A DNA stretch of 64,000 nt from Flavobacterium sediminilitoris (lineage in GTDB: Bacteria; Bacteroidota; Bacteroidia; Flavobacteriales; Flavobacteriaceae), in assembly GCF_023008245.1 (NCBI RefSeq), contig NZ_CP090145.1, positions 3,849,693-3,913,692 on the forward strand, in the 5' to 3' direction. How positions within the stretch are numbered: position 1 is the first letter of the stretch; every line of letters starts with the position of its first letter. Positions 34,849 through 44,190 of this stretch are shown one piece after another. Both the position numbers and the translations under genes were made by a program. The notes below the pieces were generated by a model. That model did not search any database. It had not been told where the DNA came from and worked only from the letters and a program-made list of their open reading frames with translations.

Positions 34849-35769
34849 TTATTCGCTAACTGTTTGAATAAATATATCGTTTACACTTGGTATTTTTTCT
34901 ACAAAATGGGTTACCTGACCAAAACTTGTTAGAATAGAAAGTAATTCATTTGATGAATAGTTTCCTAATTGTACTTCTAATTTTAAATCGTTATTTAATG
35001 ATTTGAAATCGGTTTGACTAATTTTAAATTTTTGTGTTAATTGATACATTAAGCTTTCTACATTATCTGTCAAAATTCCTATTTGAAATGTGTTACTTCT
35101 ATATTTCTGCTTTACATCGGTAAGCTTTCCTTCAATTAGTTTATTCGATTTATGAATTAATGCAATATAATTACACATTTCTTCAACGCTCTCCATTCTA
35201 TGAGTTGAGAATATAACGGAAGTTCCTTGCTTATTTAATTCAATGATTTCGTCTTTTATAAGGTTTGCATTAACAGGATCAAAACCAGAGAAAGGTTCGT
35301 CTAATATTAATAATTTTGGCTTATGTAATACTGTTACAACAAACTGTATTTTTTGAGCCATTCCTTTTGATAATTCTTGAATTTTTTTATTCCACCAGTC
35401 TTGAATTTCTAGTTTTTCAAACCAATATTTTAATTGTTTTTTAGCTTCTTGATTTGACAAGCCTTTTAATTGTGCTAAATACAAACATTGTTCTCCTACT
35501 TTCATGCTTTTATATAATCCTCTTTCTTCTGGAAGATAACCTATATATTGTACATGTTCTGGTTTTAATTTTTCACCATCTAGTAAAACAATTCCAGAAT
35601 CGGGCATTGTTATTTGATTGATAATTCTAATTAATGTTGTTTTTCCTGCTCCATTAGGACCTAATAATCCATAAATACTACCTGTTGGAATGGCTAAGGA
35701 TACATTATTCAAAGCTGTGTAATCTCCATATTGTTTGATTACATTATTAACTTCAAGAATATTACTCAT
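34849..35769 (-). CDS. ABC transporter ATP-binding protein (NatA-like)
   Basis: This 306-residue ATPase has Walker A GPNGAGKTT (about 37-45), signature LSKGMAQKIQ, Walker B LLILDEPFSGFDPVN and the switch His in STHRMESVEE. The C-terminal 75 residues form the DUF4162-type domain found on NatA/YhaQ ATPases. It is the first gene of the unit ATPase, permease, lipoprotein, mscS on the minus strand. Confidence 0.92.
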   Translation of the reverse strand: MSNILEVNNVIKQYGDYTALNNVSLAIPTGSIYGLLGPNGAGKTTLIRIINQITMPDSGIVLLDGEKLKPEHVQYIGYLPEERGLYKSMKVGEQCLYLAQLKGLSNQEAKKQLKYWFEKLEIQDWWNKKIQELSKGMAQKIQFVVTVLHKPKLLILDEPFSGFDPVNANLIKDEIIELNKQGTSVIFSTHRMESVEEMCNYIALIHKSNKLIEGKLTDVKQKYRSNTFQIGILTDNVESLMYQLTQKFKISQTDFKSLNNDLKLEVQLGNYSSNELLSILTSFGQVTHFVEKIPSVNDIFIQTVSE

Positions 35770-35879
35770 ATTTTATTATTATTAAACAGCTGATGCTGAA
35801 ATATTTAAAAAGATTATAAAATGTATGATTGTTAAATATATTAATTCTTTATTTTCTGTATAAGGGAAATTATAGTTTA

Positions 35880-36275
35880 TTATAAATAATTTGTTTTCCA
35901 ATTTCTCCATGTATACTTGGTTTCAATTTTACAAATTTGGTTCTCCAGGCCATCTAATATTATATAATTTGAATTCCAAAAACTTTCTTTTTTTAAAATT
36001 AGAGAATTTAAAATTTCATTTTCAATATAATTAATTTTAATTATCGAATTCCAGCCAAAGATAAACTCTAAAATTACTTTATCTTTTATTTTGGCTTTAA
36101 AATTTGACTTCCAAATGTTCAATTTTTCTATTGAACAATTAGTTTTATTTTCAATTGATATTTTTGGATTGTTGTGATTATACCATTTTTCATAGGATAA
36201 TTGACCAATAATTGAGCTATTGTGTATTAAATTATACTTTCTATAATTTTGAGAAATTATTTTATATTCATCCAT
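35880..36275 (-). CDS. Hypothetical protein
   Basis: This 131-residue protein has no signal peptide. It is rich in Asn, Ile, Tyr and Trp and in alternating beta-strand patterns (SIIGQLSYEKWYNHNNPKIS, KDKVILEFIFGWNSIIKINY). It resembles a small all-beta domain of the LURP-one/scramblase-like kind only in a very loose sense, so no family is assigned. It stands 110 bases upstream of the ABC ATPase gene and 150 bases after the dnaJ terminator. Codon use looks unusually AT-rich. Confidence 0.5.
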   Translation of the reverse strand: MDEYKIISQNYRKYNLIHNSSIIGQLSYEKWYNHNNPKISIENKTNCSIEKLNIWKSNFKAKIKDKVILEFIFGWNSIIKINYIENEILNSLILKKESFWNSNYIILDGLENQICKIETKYTWRNWKTNYL

Positions 36276-36368
36276 ACTATAGCATTTACCTAGTTAGTAT
36301 AGAGATTTTAATTTTGTTACAAAAAACCCACCCCTTTTTTACGAAGGATGGGAAAAATTGCTATGAAA

Positions 36369-36402
36369 AAGAAAAATTCACTCCCATAAGGAAGTGAATC
36401 TC
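36369..36402 (-). terminator. Intrinsic terminator after dnaJ
   Basis: On the minus strand GATTCACTTCC and GGGAGTGAATTTTTC pair around a short loop and run into a T-rich tract. Confidence 0.65.
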
Positions 36403-36424
36403 AAATGTATATATTTTTATTCAA

Positions 36425-37555
36425 TTATGAAAACATATCTTTTACTTTTTCAAAAAAAGATTTTTCTGATTTTTCTGGTGAAGGAATAAAGTTTTCATCA
36501 TTTATCATTTTTTCAAAAAAGCTTTTTTGTTCTTTATTTAATGTTTTAGGTGTCCAAACATTAACATGAACTAATAAGTCTCCATTTCCATATCCATTTA
36601 AACTTGGTATTCCCTTTCCTTTCAAACGTAAAATTTTACCTGATTGAATTCCTTCTTCAAGTTTAATTCTTACTTTTCCTCCTACTGCTTCTATTTCTTT
36701 AGAAACACCTAATGCTGCTTCTGGAAAACTTACATATAAATCATAATGAAGATTTTCTCCTTCTCGTTTTAAAAATTCATGTTCTAATTCTTCAATAGCT
36801 ACAATTAAATCTCCTGGAATACTATTACTTCCTGGTGCTTCATTTCCTTTATTTGATACTTTTAATTGCATTCCATCTACAACTCCAGCAGGAATTTTGA
36901 TTGAAACAGTATCATCTTCCATTATCATTCCATATGCATCTGCTCCAGCAGGCTTATGATCTAAAATTTGTCCAGAACCTCCACAAGTATTACAGGTTGT
37001 TGCTGTTTGCATTCTACCTAAAATAGTATTGGTCACTCTCATTATTTGTCCGCTACCATTACATGTAGAACATGTTCTATATGATACTCCTTTAGCTTGA
37101 ATTTTTCTTTTTACTTTTATCTTCTTTTCAACTCCATTTACAATTTCTTCAAGTGTTAGCTTTACTTTTATGCGAAGGTTACTTCCTTTTACTCTTCTTT
37201 GTCCTCCTCCATTAAAACCACCGCCGAAACCAGAAAAACCACCTCCACCAAAAGCACTACCAAAAATATCTCCAAATTGACTAAAGATATCATCCATATT
37301 CATGTGACCGCCACCGCCAAATCCGCCTGCTCCATCAAATGCAGCATGACCATATTGATCGTAACGTGCTTTTTTGTCAGCATCACTTAGAACTTCATAA
37401 GCTTCAGCAGCTAATTTGAAATTTTCTTCTGCTTCTTTATCACCAGGATTTTTATCTGGATGATATTGAATTGCTTTCTTTCTATACGCTTTTTTAATTT
37501 CTTCAGCAGAAGCTCCTTTGCTAATACCTAATATTTCGTAAAAATCTTTTTTCAT
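36425..37555 (-). CDS. dnaJ: Chaperone DnaJ with a single zinc centre
   Basis: This 376-residue J-protein has a J domain with HPD at 32-34, a Gly/Phe-rich linker (about 75-120), a zinc-finger region and two beta-barrel substrate domains. Only two CXXCXGXG motifs are present, CSTCNGSG (162-169) and CNTCGGSG (188-195). Standard DnaJ has four. Zinc centre II (motifs II and III) is thus kept and centre I lost. It stimulates the DnaK ATPase and delivers unfolded proteins. It lies 73 bases after grpE, and the pair shares a promoter at 38209-38241. dnaK itself is not in the window. The ends ([18 protein letters not shown]) match flavobacterial DnaJ. Confidence 0.95.
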   Translation of the reverse strand: MKKDFYEILGISKGASAEEIKKAYRKKAIQYHPDKNPGDKEAEENFKLAAEAYEVLSDADKKARYDQYGHAAFDGAGGFGGGGHMNMDDIFSQFGDIFGSAFGGGGFSGFGGGFNGGGQRRVKGSNLRIKVKLTLEEIVNGVEKKIKVKRKIQAKGVSYRTCSTCNGSGQIMRVTNTILGRMQTATTCNTCGGSGQILDHKPAGADAYGMIMEDDTVSIKIPAGVVDGMQLKVSNKGNEAPGSNSIPGDLIVAIEELEHEFLKREGENLHYDLYVSFPEAALGVSKEIEAVGGKVRIKLEEGIQSGKILRLKGKGIPSLNGYGNGDLLVHVNVWTPKTLNKEQKSFFEKMINDENFIPSPEKSEKSFFEKVKDMFS

Positions 37556-37628
37556 ATATTAATTTTTGAACTAGTTCTAAATTTATCCTAAATAGATTTA
37601 GAACATTAGAACCGCTATTTTTAAGCTC

Positions 37629-38162
37629 TTAATTGCCAATAACAACTTTAGGGAAACGTATAATTTTATCTCCTAACTTATATCCTTTTTCAATTACATC
37701 TACAATTTTCCCTTTCAAATCTTCAGAAGGTGCTGGAATTTGTGTAATTGCTTCTGCAAAATCTGCATCAAAAGCATCTCCTGTTTTCACTTCAACTTCT
37801 TCAAGTCCTTTTGATACTAATGTTGATTTTAATTTCTCTTGAATTAGTTGTATTCCTTTTACTAATGCTTCATCTTCAGACTTTGAGATTTGACTCCAAG
37901 CTCTATCAAAATCATCTAAAACAGGCAACATTGCTTGAAGAACTTCTTGATTTGCGGTTTTAAATAAATCAATACGCTCTTTTGATGTTCTTTTTTTATA
38001 ATTTTCGAACTCTGCAAATAAACGCAAGAATTTATCTTTTTCTTTTGCTAATTCGTCTTGAAGCTGCTCTTCAACCGATATCTCTGGTTGTTGATTTTCT
38101 GAAACATTTTCCTCTTGAATATTTTCTTTTTCTTCGATGCTTTCAGTACTTTCTTGATTCAT
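37629..38162 (-). CDS. grpE: Nucleotide exchange factor GrpE
   Basis: This 177-residue protein is GrpE, which releases ADP from DnaK. The acidic N-terminal tail (about 1-40, EENIQEENVSENQQPEISVE) is followed by a long coiled-coil helix (EEQLQDELAKEKDKFLRLFA). The beta-wing signature (KGLEEVEVKTGDAFDADFAEAI) comes next, then the C-terminal GKIVDVIEKGYKLGDKIIRF. It is first in the grpE-dnaJ operon. Confidence 0.95.
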   Translation of the reverse strand: MNQESTESIEEKENIQEENVSENQQPEISVEEQLQDELAKEKDKFLRLFAEFENYKKRTSKERIDLFKTANQEVLQAMLPVLDDFDRAWSQISKSEDEALVKGIQLIQEKLKSTLVSKGLEEVEVKTGDAFDADFAEAITQIPAPSEDLKGKIVDVIEKGYKLGDKIIRFPKVVIGN

Positions 38163-38208
38163 ATTTTGATAATTATTTTAAACGTTTTTATATTTCATAT
38201 AATTATTG

Positions 38209-38241
38209 CAAATGTACTGCCAAATCATTAAAAATGTCAAA
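38209..38241 (-). promoter_or_regulatory. Promoter of grpE-dnaJ
   Basis: On the minus strand TTTG (38238-38241), a 21-base spacer and TACATTTG (38209-38216) fit the Bacteroidetes -33/-7 pattern. No CIRCE-type inverted repeat (TTAGCACTC) is seen. Confidence 0.6.
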
Positions 38242-38303
38242 TTGTCATAAAAAAAATACACCATCGCTGTTAGTTTATTTTTTTATTTAATCTTAATTTT
38301 AAT

Positions 38304-38311
38304 TACATTTG
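38304..38311 (+). promoter_or_regulatory. -7 promoter element of the YceI gene
   Basis: TACATTTG matches TAnnTTTG, 37 bases before the ATG at 38349. Confidence 0.5.
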
Positions 38312-38348
38312 ATTCCTAATTATAAAAAATATATAAATTCAAACTACA

Positions 38349-39008
38349 ATGAAGAAAAACATTTTAAGCTTAGCGTTAATTACTATTATTAGTTTAACTG
38401 GTTGTAAAAAAGAAACTACAACAGAAGAAACTGTAACTCCTGAACCTACTGTTGAAACTGTAGACGCTATTACATTTAACATAGATAATGCATCATCAAG
38501 CGTTGCATGGATAGGATCTAAACCAACTGGAAAACACAACGGTACAATTACTGTTAAAGAGGGTAATTTTGATGTAACTGATGGAAAAGTTTCAGGAGGT
38601 ACATTTGTAATGGATATGAATTCAATTACGGTTACTGACTTAGAAGGTGATGATAAATTAAATTTAGAAACTCACTTAAAAGGAACTGGTGACAAAGAAG
38701 CAGAAGATCATTTTTTTAATACTGCAAAATTCCCAACAAGTACTTTTAAAATAAATTCTATTACTGAAACTGATGGTGTTTCTACAGTTAATGGTACTTT
38801 AACAATGAAAGACATTTCGAAAGAAGTTAGTTTTCCTGCAAAAATTTCAATCACTGATTCTGAAGTTTCATTAGTATCTGAGCCTTTTAAAATTAACAGA
38901 ACACTTTGGGGAGTTAACTATGCTTCAAAATCAATTTTCGATGATTTAAAAGATAAATTTGTTGATGATGAGATTGAATTAACTGTAACTGCAAAAGCTA
39001 CTAAATAA
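38349..39008 (+). CDS. YceI-family lipoprotein
   Basis: This 219-residue protein has a signal sequence and lipobox (LITIISLTGC, Cys about 19). A Thr/Glu-rich linker (KKETTTEETVTPEPTVETVD) is followed by a YceI domain (about 45-217). FNIDNASSSVAWIGSKPTGKH, GTFVMDMNSITVTDL and NGTLTMKDISKEVSFPAKI are typical YceI strands that form a barrel binding an isoprenoid-like lipid. It is anchored in the cell envelope, ligand unknown, and monocistronic. Confidence 0.92.
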   Translation: MKKNILSLALITIISLTGCKKETTTEETVTPEPTVETVDAITFNIDNASSSVAWIGSKPTGKHNGTITVKEGNFDVTDGKVSGGTFVMDMNSITVTDLEGDDKLNLETHLKGTGDKEAEDHFFNTAKFPTSTFKINSITETDGVSTVNGTLTMKDISKEVSFPAKISITDSEVSLVSEPFKINRTLWGVNYASKSIFDDLKDKFVDDEIELTVTAKATK

Positions 39009-39033
39009 TAGAAATCAACTATTAATTATACAC

Positions 39034-39064
39034 AAAAGCCTCATTTTTTATGAGGCTTTTATTA
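39034..39064. terminator. Bidirectional terminator between convergent genes
   Basis: AAAAGCCTCAT and ATGAGGCTTTT pair around a five-base loop. The minus-strand stop codon of the neighbouring gene lies at its edge. Confidence 0.8.
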
Positions 39065-39967
39065 TTTTAATATATTTTGTAATGCTTTATCTAAAGAAGC
39101 ATATTTGAACTGAAACCCTTTATTTAATATTTTTCTTGCACTTACATTTTGACTAGCAAATAAAATTTGATGCATTTCTCCTAAAACAAGTTTCATAACA
39201 AACTTTGGAACATTTGGTAAAAAACAAGGCATTTTTATAGTGTTTGCAATAGTTTTTATTAGCTCTTTATTAGATACAGGATAAGGAGAAACAGCATTAT
39301 AAACACCTTCTAATTTATTTTTCATAATAAAGTAAAAAATCTGTGTCAAATCATTAATATGTATCCATGATTGATATTGATTTCCGTTTCCAAACGCTGA
39401 TCCCAATCCTAATTTTATAGGTCTCAACATTTCTTTTAATGCTCCTCCATTTTGCGCTAATACGAGTCCGATTCTTACTTTTGACACTTTTATTCCTAAT
39501 CGTTCAAAAACTGAAACTTCGTTTTCCCATTTAGCAACTACTTCTCCTAAAAAAGAATTGTCTACTTGTTTATTATCTTCTTGATACACATTCGTCAAAC
39601 TACTTGGATAAATTCCTATAGCAGAAGCTGAAATAATATGTTGTACTTGATTTTGATTTTTTGATAATGCTTGAAACAATAATCTAGTTGAAAGCACTCT
39701 ACTATTTATAATTTCTTCTTTATAAGAAAGAGTCCATCTTTTTGAAACACTTGCTCCTGCTAAGTGAATTATCACTTCTACATCATCAAATGCATTAGTA
39801 TTTATTTGTCCCGATTTAGGGTTCCAATAATATCCTTTATAATTAGATTGAGTAATTAATTTACTTTTTGATGTTGACAAGTAATGAACTGTAACACCAT
39901 TTTGAAGTAATAATTTTACTAATTCATTACCTATTAAACCCGTTGCTCCAGTTATTAAAACTTTCAT
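39062..39967 (-). CDS. TIGR01777 family NAD-dependent epimerase-like oxidoreductase
   Basis: This 301-residue protein has an N-terminal Rossmann fold with GATGLIGNELVKLL (about 7-20) for NAD(P) binding. IHLAGASVSKRW, ISASAIGIYP and KVRIGLVLAQNGGAL are features of the TIGR01777/YfcH-like group. The C-terminal DUF1731-type region (PCFLPNVPKFVMKLVLGEMH, FKYASLDKALQNIL) completes the protein. Its substrate is unknown. A -7 box (39985-39992, minus strand TATTTTTG) lies 18 bases upstream of its ATG. Confidence 0.92.
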   Translation of the reverse strand: MKVLITGATGLIGNELVKLLLQNGVTVHYLSTSKSKLITQSNYKGYYWNPKSGQINTNAFDDVEVIIHLAGASVSKRWTLSYKEEIINSRVLSTRLLFQALSKNQNQVQHIISASAIGIYPSSLTNVYQEDNKQVDNSFLGEVVAKWENEVSVFERLGIKVSKVRIGLVLAQNGGALKEMLRPIKLGLGSAFGNGNQYQSWIHINDLTQIFYFIMKNKLEGVYNAVSPYPVSNKELIKTIANTIKMPCFLPNVPKFVMKLVLGEMHQILFASQNVSARKILNKGFQFKYASLDKALQNILK

Positions 39968-39984
39968 TATTTATATGTTTTAAA

Positions 39985-39992
39985 CAAAAATA
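39985..39992 (-). promoter_or_regulatory. -7 promoter element of the TIGR01777 gene
   Basis: On the minus strand this is TATTTTTG, 18 bases before the ATG at 39967. Confidence 0.45.
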
Positions 39993-40070
39993 CAAAGTCT
40001 ATAGCCTTAATTGAAGTTAATTAACTAATGTTAACATGTCAAACACTAAGAACTCATACATACGTTTTTT

Positions 40071-40526
40071 CTATCCTCTAACTTTTATTGCCCATTCAAA
40101 TTGCATTTCTGATACTTGTTCACCTTTTTCATTACTACCAATTGATGTTAGCCATATTGTTTGTCCTTCTTTTGTTTCAATTGCTTTTTGAATAGTTTCC
40201 TTGATTAAATTTCCTTGATTACATTTAAATGTAATTCTTCCTGTTGCTTTTTTTGTAAATGTACTTTTATTATTAGCGACTAACATTGATATACTTTTTC
40301 CGCTTTCTTTTACTTGATACATTACAAGTGCTCCTGTTGTAAATTCTGCTGCCATAGCCTGCACTGCAAAATACATTGATTTAAATGGGTTTTGATTAAA
40401 CCATCTGTGTTTAACTGTTACTAAACATTCTTCTTTTACTATTTTTTGTACTCTAACACCACTCCAAAAAGCAGATGGTAATTTGAAAAACATAAATGTA
40501 TTTAGCTTTGATGGTGTAAATTTCAT
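40071..40526 (-). CDS. DUF4442 domain protein (hotdog-fold, thioesterase-like)
   Basis: This 151-residue protein fits DUF4442. The N-terminal amphipathic LNTFMFFKLPSAFWSGVRV, then VKHRWFNQNPFKSMYFAVQAMAAEF and TIWLTSIGSN, suggest a hotdog fold similar to acyl-CoA thioesterases and PaaI. No family-specific catalytic residue can be assigned with certainty. It stands alone, transcribed towards the TIGR01777 gene start with 103 bases between them. The cytoplasmic substrate is unknown. Confidence 0.83.
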   Translation of the reverse strand: MKFTPSKLNTFMFFKLPSAFWSGVRVQKIVKEECLVTVKHRWFNQNPFKSMYFAVQAMAAEFTTGALVMYQVKESGKSISMLVANNKSTFTKKATGRITFKCNQGNLIKETIQKAIETKEGQTIWLTSIGSNEKGEQVSEMQFEWAIKVRG

Positions 40527-40647
40527 AGTTTTTATTTTTAGTTTCTGTAAAAATACAAAAAATACTATGCACTCATACTATTTTTTAATATGTTAATTTT
40601 TTGTTAATTATTAGTACTATGTGTAACATAATACCTGTTTTTAGACT

Positions 40648-40655
40648 TATCTTTG
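40648..40655 (+). promoter_or_regulatory. -7 promoter element of the DUF4870-PadR-PspC operon
   Basis: TATCTTTG is a perfect -7 box, 70 bases before the chosen ATG at 40725. Since PadR regulators usually repress their own operon, an operator is expected nearby; none is obvious by eye. Confidence 0.55.
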
Positions 40656-40724
40656 TATAAGAAATTAATAGCTATAGTATAATTGCTTAAAAAAATCATC
40701 AATATAAATCAATCAAAAATAACT

Positions 40725-41180
40725 ATGAGAACATCAAATGAAAAAAGTCTAGGTTCATTAATACACTTAAGTACATTGAGCCAATACATTATTCCTCTAG
40801 GAAATTACATCTTTCCTTTATTACTATGGACAACTAGAAAAGAAAAGTCTGATTTTATAGATCATAATGGAAAACAAGCCTTGAATTTTCAACTAAGTAT
40901 TTTATTGTATTCTCTTATTGCAATAATTATTTCAATACCAACTTTTATATTTTGGTTAATTAATACAATAGAAAAATTAGAAATGAACAATCAAGTAATA
41001 ACTATGAGAGAAGTGATAACGACTCAAAATATTACAGGAATGGTACTATTAGGATTAATCGCCCTAATTTTAATTGCCTTTCTTAAGTTAAGTGAGTTCT
41101 TTTTAATTATATATGCTTCGGTTAAAAGCGCTAATGGAGAACAATATAATTATCCGTTAACAATAAAATTTATAAAATAG
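40725..41180 (+). CDS. DUF4870 domain membrane protein
   Basis: The start is the ATG at 40725 (MRTSNEKSLGSLIHLSTLSQ), giving 151 residues; a longer frame would need a TTG start. The DUF4870 pattern is clear: LSQYIIPLGNYIFPLLLW, KSDFIDHNGKQALNFQLSI, and helices at about 50-72, 95-118 and the C-terminus. It is an inner-membrane protein of unknown function, first in a likely operon with a PadR regulator and a PspC protein, a layout repeated in many flavobacteria and linked by annotation to envelope stress. Confidence 0.85.
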   Translation: MRTSNEKSLGSLIHLSTLSQYIIPLGNYIFPLLLWTTRKEKSDFIDHNGKQALNFQLSILLYSLIAIIISIPTFIFWLINTIEKLEMNNQVITMREVITTQNITGMVLLGLIALILIAFLKLSEFFLIIYASVKSANGEQYNYPLTIKFIK

Positions 41181-41271
41181 TTTCAATCATCAATCAATAA
41201 ATCAATCATCTGAAATAATATTCAGATAAAATCAAAAAATGAACAGTTTAATTAAAAAATCAAAATGAATC

Positions 41272-41607
41272 ATGAACATTGAAAACACAAAAGCTCAAAT
41301 GAGAAAAGGTGTTTTAGAGTTCTGCATACTTTCTGTATTGAAAGAAAAAGATGCATATACTTCTGAAATTCTAGAGACTCTAAAAAATGCCAAATTATTA
41401 GTTGTTGAAGGTACAGTTTATCCTTTATTAACTAGATTAAAAAACGATGGTCTATTAAATTATCGTTGGGAAGAATCAACATCTGGTCCACCTAGAAAAT
41501 ACTATGGATTAACCGATGTAGGACAAGAATTTTTAAATGAATTAAATAGCACCTGGACAGAATTGTCTGACGCTGTAAATATAATAACACAACCTAGCCA
41601 AAACTAA
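41272..41607 (+). CDS. PadR family transcriptional regulator
   Basis: This 111-residue winged-helix protein (NTKAQMRKGVLEFCILSVLK, EGTVYPLLTRLKNDGLLNYR, WEESTSGPPRKYYGLTDVGQ) is a short PadR regulator with no large C-terminal domain. It likely represses the operon it lies in (DUF4870, PadR, PspC, GIN). The PspC gene starts five bases after its stop, which suggests coupled expression. Confidence 0.93.
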   Translation: MNIENTKAQMRKGVLEFCILSVLKEKDAYTSEILETLKNAKLLVVEGTVYPLLTRLKNDGLLNYRWEESTSGPPRKYYGLTDVGQEFLNELNSTWTELSDAVNIITQPSQN

Positions 41608-41612
41608 AAGTC

Positions 41613-43301
41613 ATGAACAAAACAATAAGTATAAATTTAGGAGGTTTCTTTTTCCATATAGACGAAGATGCTTATCAAAAATTAACACGCTATTTTGATG
41701 CTGTTAAACGTTCTCTTTCACCAGAAGGTAGAGATGAGATTATAAATGATATTGAAAGTAGAATTGCTGAACTTTTTCAAGAAAGACTTAAAAATGAAAG
41801 TCAAGTTATTAGCTTAAAAGAAATCGACGAAGTAATTACTATTATGGGGCAACCTGAAGATTATAAAATTGATGAAGAAACAACGTATTCAAGTTTTTCT
41901 CAATCAAATTCAAAATCTTCAAACTCAAAAAGTAGAAGATTATATAGAGATAAAGATAATGCTATTTTAGGAGGTGTTGCATCTGGTTTTGGTCACTATT
42001 TCAATATTGATCCATTATGGATTAGAATATTATTTATTATCTCTCCATTCATTAGTTTTGGAACTTCATTAGTAATTTACTTAATCCTTTGGATTTTAAT
42101 ACCAGAAGCTTTAACAACTTCTCAAAAATTAGAAATGAAAGGAGAACCTATTAATATTTCAAATATTGAAAAAAAAGTAAAAGAAGGAATTGATGATATT
42201 GCAAGTAAAATAAATAATTTAGATCATCAAAAAATATCAAATACTGCTAAAACAGGCGTGAGTCAAATTGGGAACACATTAAGCACTCTTTTTCTAAGTA
42301 TTTTTAAAGTAATGGCAAAAATTATTGGTGTATTCATTGTTTTCTTTGCATCAATGACATTATTAAGTATAATCATAGGTGGTATTTTTATGATCTTTTC
42401 ATCATCATTACCTGATACTTTTATATTTAATCATTTTCATACTCCATTTGATTTCGACATTCCTATGTGGATTCAAGGAATATTATTAATATTAAGCATA
42501 GGAATTCCAGTATTCTTTTTACTAATTCTTGGGTTAAAACTATTAGTAACAAATATGAAATCTATAGGAAACTATTTTAAATATTCGCTTTTAGCAATTT
42601 GGATTGTTTCTATCATTTGTGTATCATATTTAGGTGTCGTACAAGCTACTGCAATAGGTTTTGATGGGAAAACAGTAAAAAAAGAGCAAGTTTTTATGCA
42701 ACCAACAGACACATTATTTGTTAGAATGCAATACAATAATTATTATGCTAAAAGCATTAATGAAAGAGAAAGAGGAAAATACACACATGATGAAAATAAT
42801 AATGAAATCATTTATTCTACTAAAGTAAGAGTACATTTTCTTAAAACAGATGAGAACATTCCTTTTATTCAAATAGAAAAATCTGCAACAGGAAAATCTC
42901 ATAACGATGCTAAGAACAGATCCGAAAAAATAAAGTATAATTTTGACATTCAATCAAATAGAATTAACTTAGACAATTATTTCACAACTAATTTTAAAAA
43001 TAAATTTAGAGATCAAGAAGTTAATGTTTATATCTATTTACCAAAAGGGACTTATGTAAAACCAGATATGTACGTAAAAAACTATGACAGATCTGACAAT
43101 GACTTTTTCGATCTTAAACATGATAGTAATTATGTTTATAAAGTTGAAGAATATGATGTAAAATGCCAAAATTGTCCAAATGATGATGACGATGATATTA
43201 ACATCAATGACTCTATAAATGAAAATGTTTCTATAAGAATGAATGACAAAGAATTAAAAATCAAAGCCACTAACGATGAAGTAAACATTCAATTAAAATA
43301 A
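41613..43301 (+). CDS. PspC-domain membrane protein
   Basis: This 562-residue protein starts with a soluble region (about 1-100: ISINLGGFFFHIDEDAYQKL, then SPEGRDEIINDIESRIAELF). A PspC domain follows (about 108-170: RRLYRDKDNAILGGVASGFG, PLWIRILFIISPF). Further helices (about 225-260, 285-310, 322-345) and an extracytoplasmic beta-rich C-terminal half end the protein; its tail (CQNCPNDDDDDI) is acidic. Such long PspC proteins in Bacteroidetes are linked to envelope stress, but the function is not proven. The GIN-domain gene follows 23 bases downstream. Confidence 0.9.
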   Translation: MNKTISINLGGFFFHIDEDAYQKLTRYFDAVKRSLSPEGRDEIINDIESRIAELFQERLKNESQVISLKEIDEVITIMGQPEDYKIDEETTYSSFSQSNSKSSNSKSRRLYRDKDNAILGGVASGFGHYFNIDPLWIRILFIISPFISFGTSLVIYLILWILIPEALTTSQKLEMKGEPINISNIEKKVKEGIDDIASKINNLDHQKISNTAKTGVSQIGNTLSTLFLSIFKVMAKIIGVFIVFFASMTLLSIIIGGIFMIFSSSLPDTFIFNHFHTPFDFDIPMWIQGILLILSIGIPVFFLLILGLKLLVTNMKSIGNYFKYSLLAIWIVSIICVSYLGVVQATAIGFDGKTVKKEQVFMQPTDTLFVRMQYNNYYAKSINERERGKYTHDENNNEIIYSTKVRVHFLKTDENIPFIQIEKSATGKSHNDAKNRSEKIKYNFDIQSNRINLDNYFTTNFKNKFRDQEVNVYIYLPKGTYVKPDMYVKNYDRSDNDFFDLKHDSNYVYKVEEYDVKCQNCPNDDDDDININDSINENVSIRMNDKELKIKATNDEVNIQLK

Positions 43302-43324
43302 AAAATCAACTAAATAAAACAATC

Positions 43325-44065
43325 ATGATAAAATTAATTATTCAAATTACAAAAGTTATCATCACGGTTATAACAGTATTATTACTTCAATCGTGTGTAA
43401 ACGTAGAATGGAATAGTGAAACTATATCTGGAAATGGTAAGGTTGTAACTGTAAATAGAACTATAGCAGAAAAATTTAATTCTGTTTCTGCACAAACTGG
43501 TTTAAATGTCATTATTGAACAAGCAAATACTGTAAACATTGAAGTACAAGCTGATGATAATTTACAAGATCATATTTTCACTACTGTAAAAGACGGTGTT
43601 TTAGAAGTATATTCAGATGTAAATATTAAAAATGCTGAAGCAAAAAACATTTATATCAAAACATCAAATTTAGAAGAAATTAGATCTAGTAGTGGAGCAA
43701 ATGTAAAGAGTGATAATAAACTAGAATTTAAAAATTTAGAATTACATTCAAGCAGCGGAAGTACTATTTTAGTAGAAGTAGATTCAGATATATTATCTTG
43801 TGAAAGCAGCAGTGGAAGCTCTCTTGAAGTAAAAGGAAAAACAAATATCCTTAATACAGAATCATCAAGTGGAAGCAACATTAATTTAGAAAATCTTATT
43901 GCTCAAAATGGAAAATCAAGTTCTTCTAGCGGAAGCTCAACAACTCTAAATGTTGTTAATCAATTAAAAGCCGATGCTTCAAGCGGAAGTAGTATTGAAT
44001 TTATTTCCAAACCAAATTCATTAATTGTAGACAAAAGTTCAGGCGGAAGTGTAAGCCAAAAATAA
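43325..44065 (+). CDS. GIN-domain (DUF2807) lipoprotein
   Basis: This 246-residue protein has a signal sequence and lipobox (TVLLLQSC, Cys about 24). The head GIN domain (DUF2807) is a right-handed beta-helix made of turns repeating SSG(S/A), for example EIRSSSGANVKS, LHSSSGSTILVE, CESSSGSSLEVKG and TESSSGSNINLE. Envelope location is likely. It closes the first transcript of the operon, since a strong terminator lies just after the stop. A second, diverged GIN protein follows. Confidence 0.92.
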   Translation: MIKLIIQITKVIITVITVLLLQSCVNVEWNSETISGNGKVVTVNRTIAEKFNSVSAQTGLNVIIEQANTVNIEVQADDNLQDHIFTTVKDGVLEVYSDVNIKNAEAKNIYIKTSNLEEIRSSSGANVKSDNKLEFKNLELHSSSGSTILVEVDSDILSCESSSGSSLEVKGKTNILNTESSSGSNINLENLIAQNGKSSSSSGSSTTLNVVNQLKADASSGSSIEFISKPNSLIVDKSSGGSVSQK

Positions 44066-44070
44066 CCATT

Positions 44071-44102
44071 AAAAAACATCAGTATTCGCTGATGTTTTTT
44101 TT
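44071..44102 (+). terminator. Intrinsic terminator after the GIN lipoprotein gene
   Basis: AAAAAACATCAG and CTGATGTTTTTTTT pair around a six-base loop. Confidence 0.85.
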
Positions 44103-44109
44103 ATATTTG
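44102..44109 (+). promoter_or_regulatory. -7 promoter element of the second GIN gene
   Basis: TATATTTG is a perfect -7 box directly after the terminator T-run, 82 bases before the ATG at 44191. Confidence 0.5.
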
Positions 44110-44190
44110 CTCAGTCTATTAATCATTCTTAAATTAATTTTTGGAATGATTATTGAGTATTTTATAGAAATGAAATTATAGTTTATAAAA

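Noticed and set aside
36212..36397. Plus-strand ORF between two minus-strand genes
   Set aside because: It overlaps the hypothetical gene at 35880 and the dnaJ terminator region, begins without an A-rich start and has no recognisable sequence.
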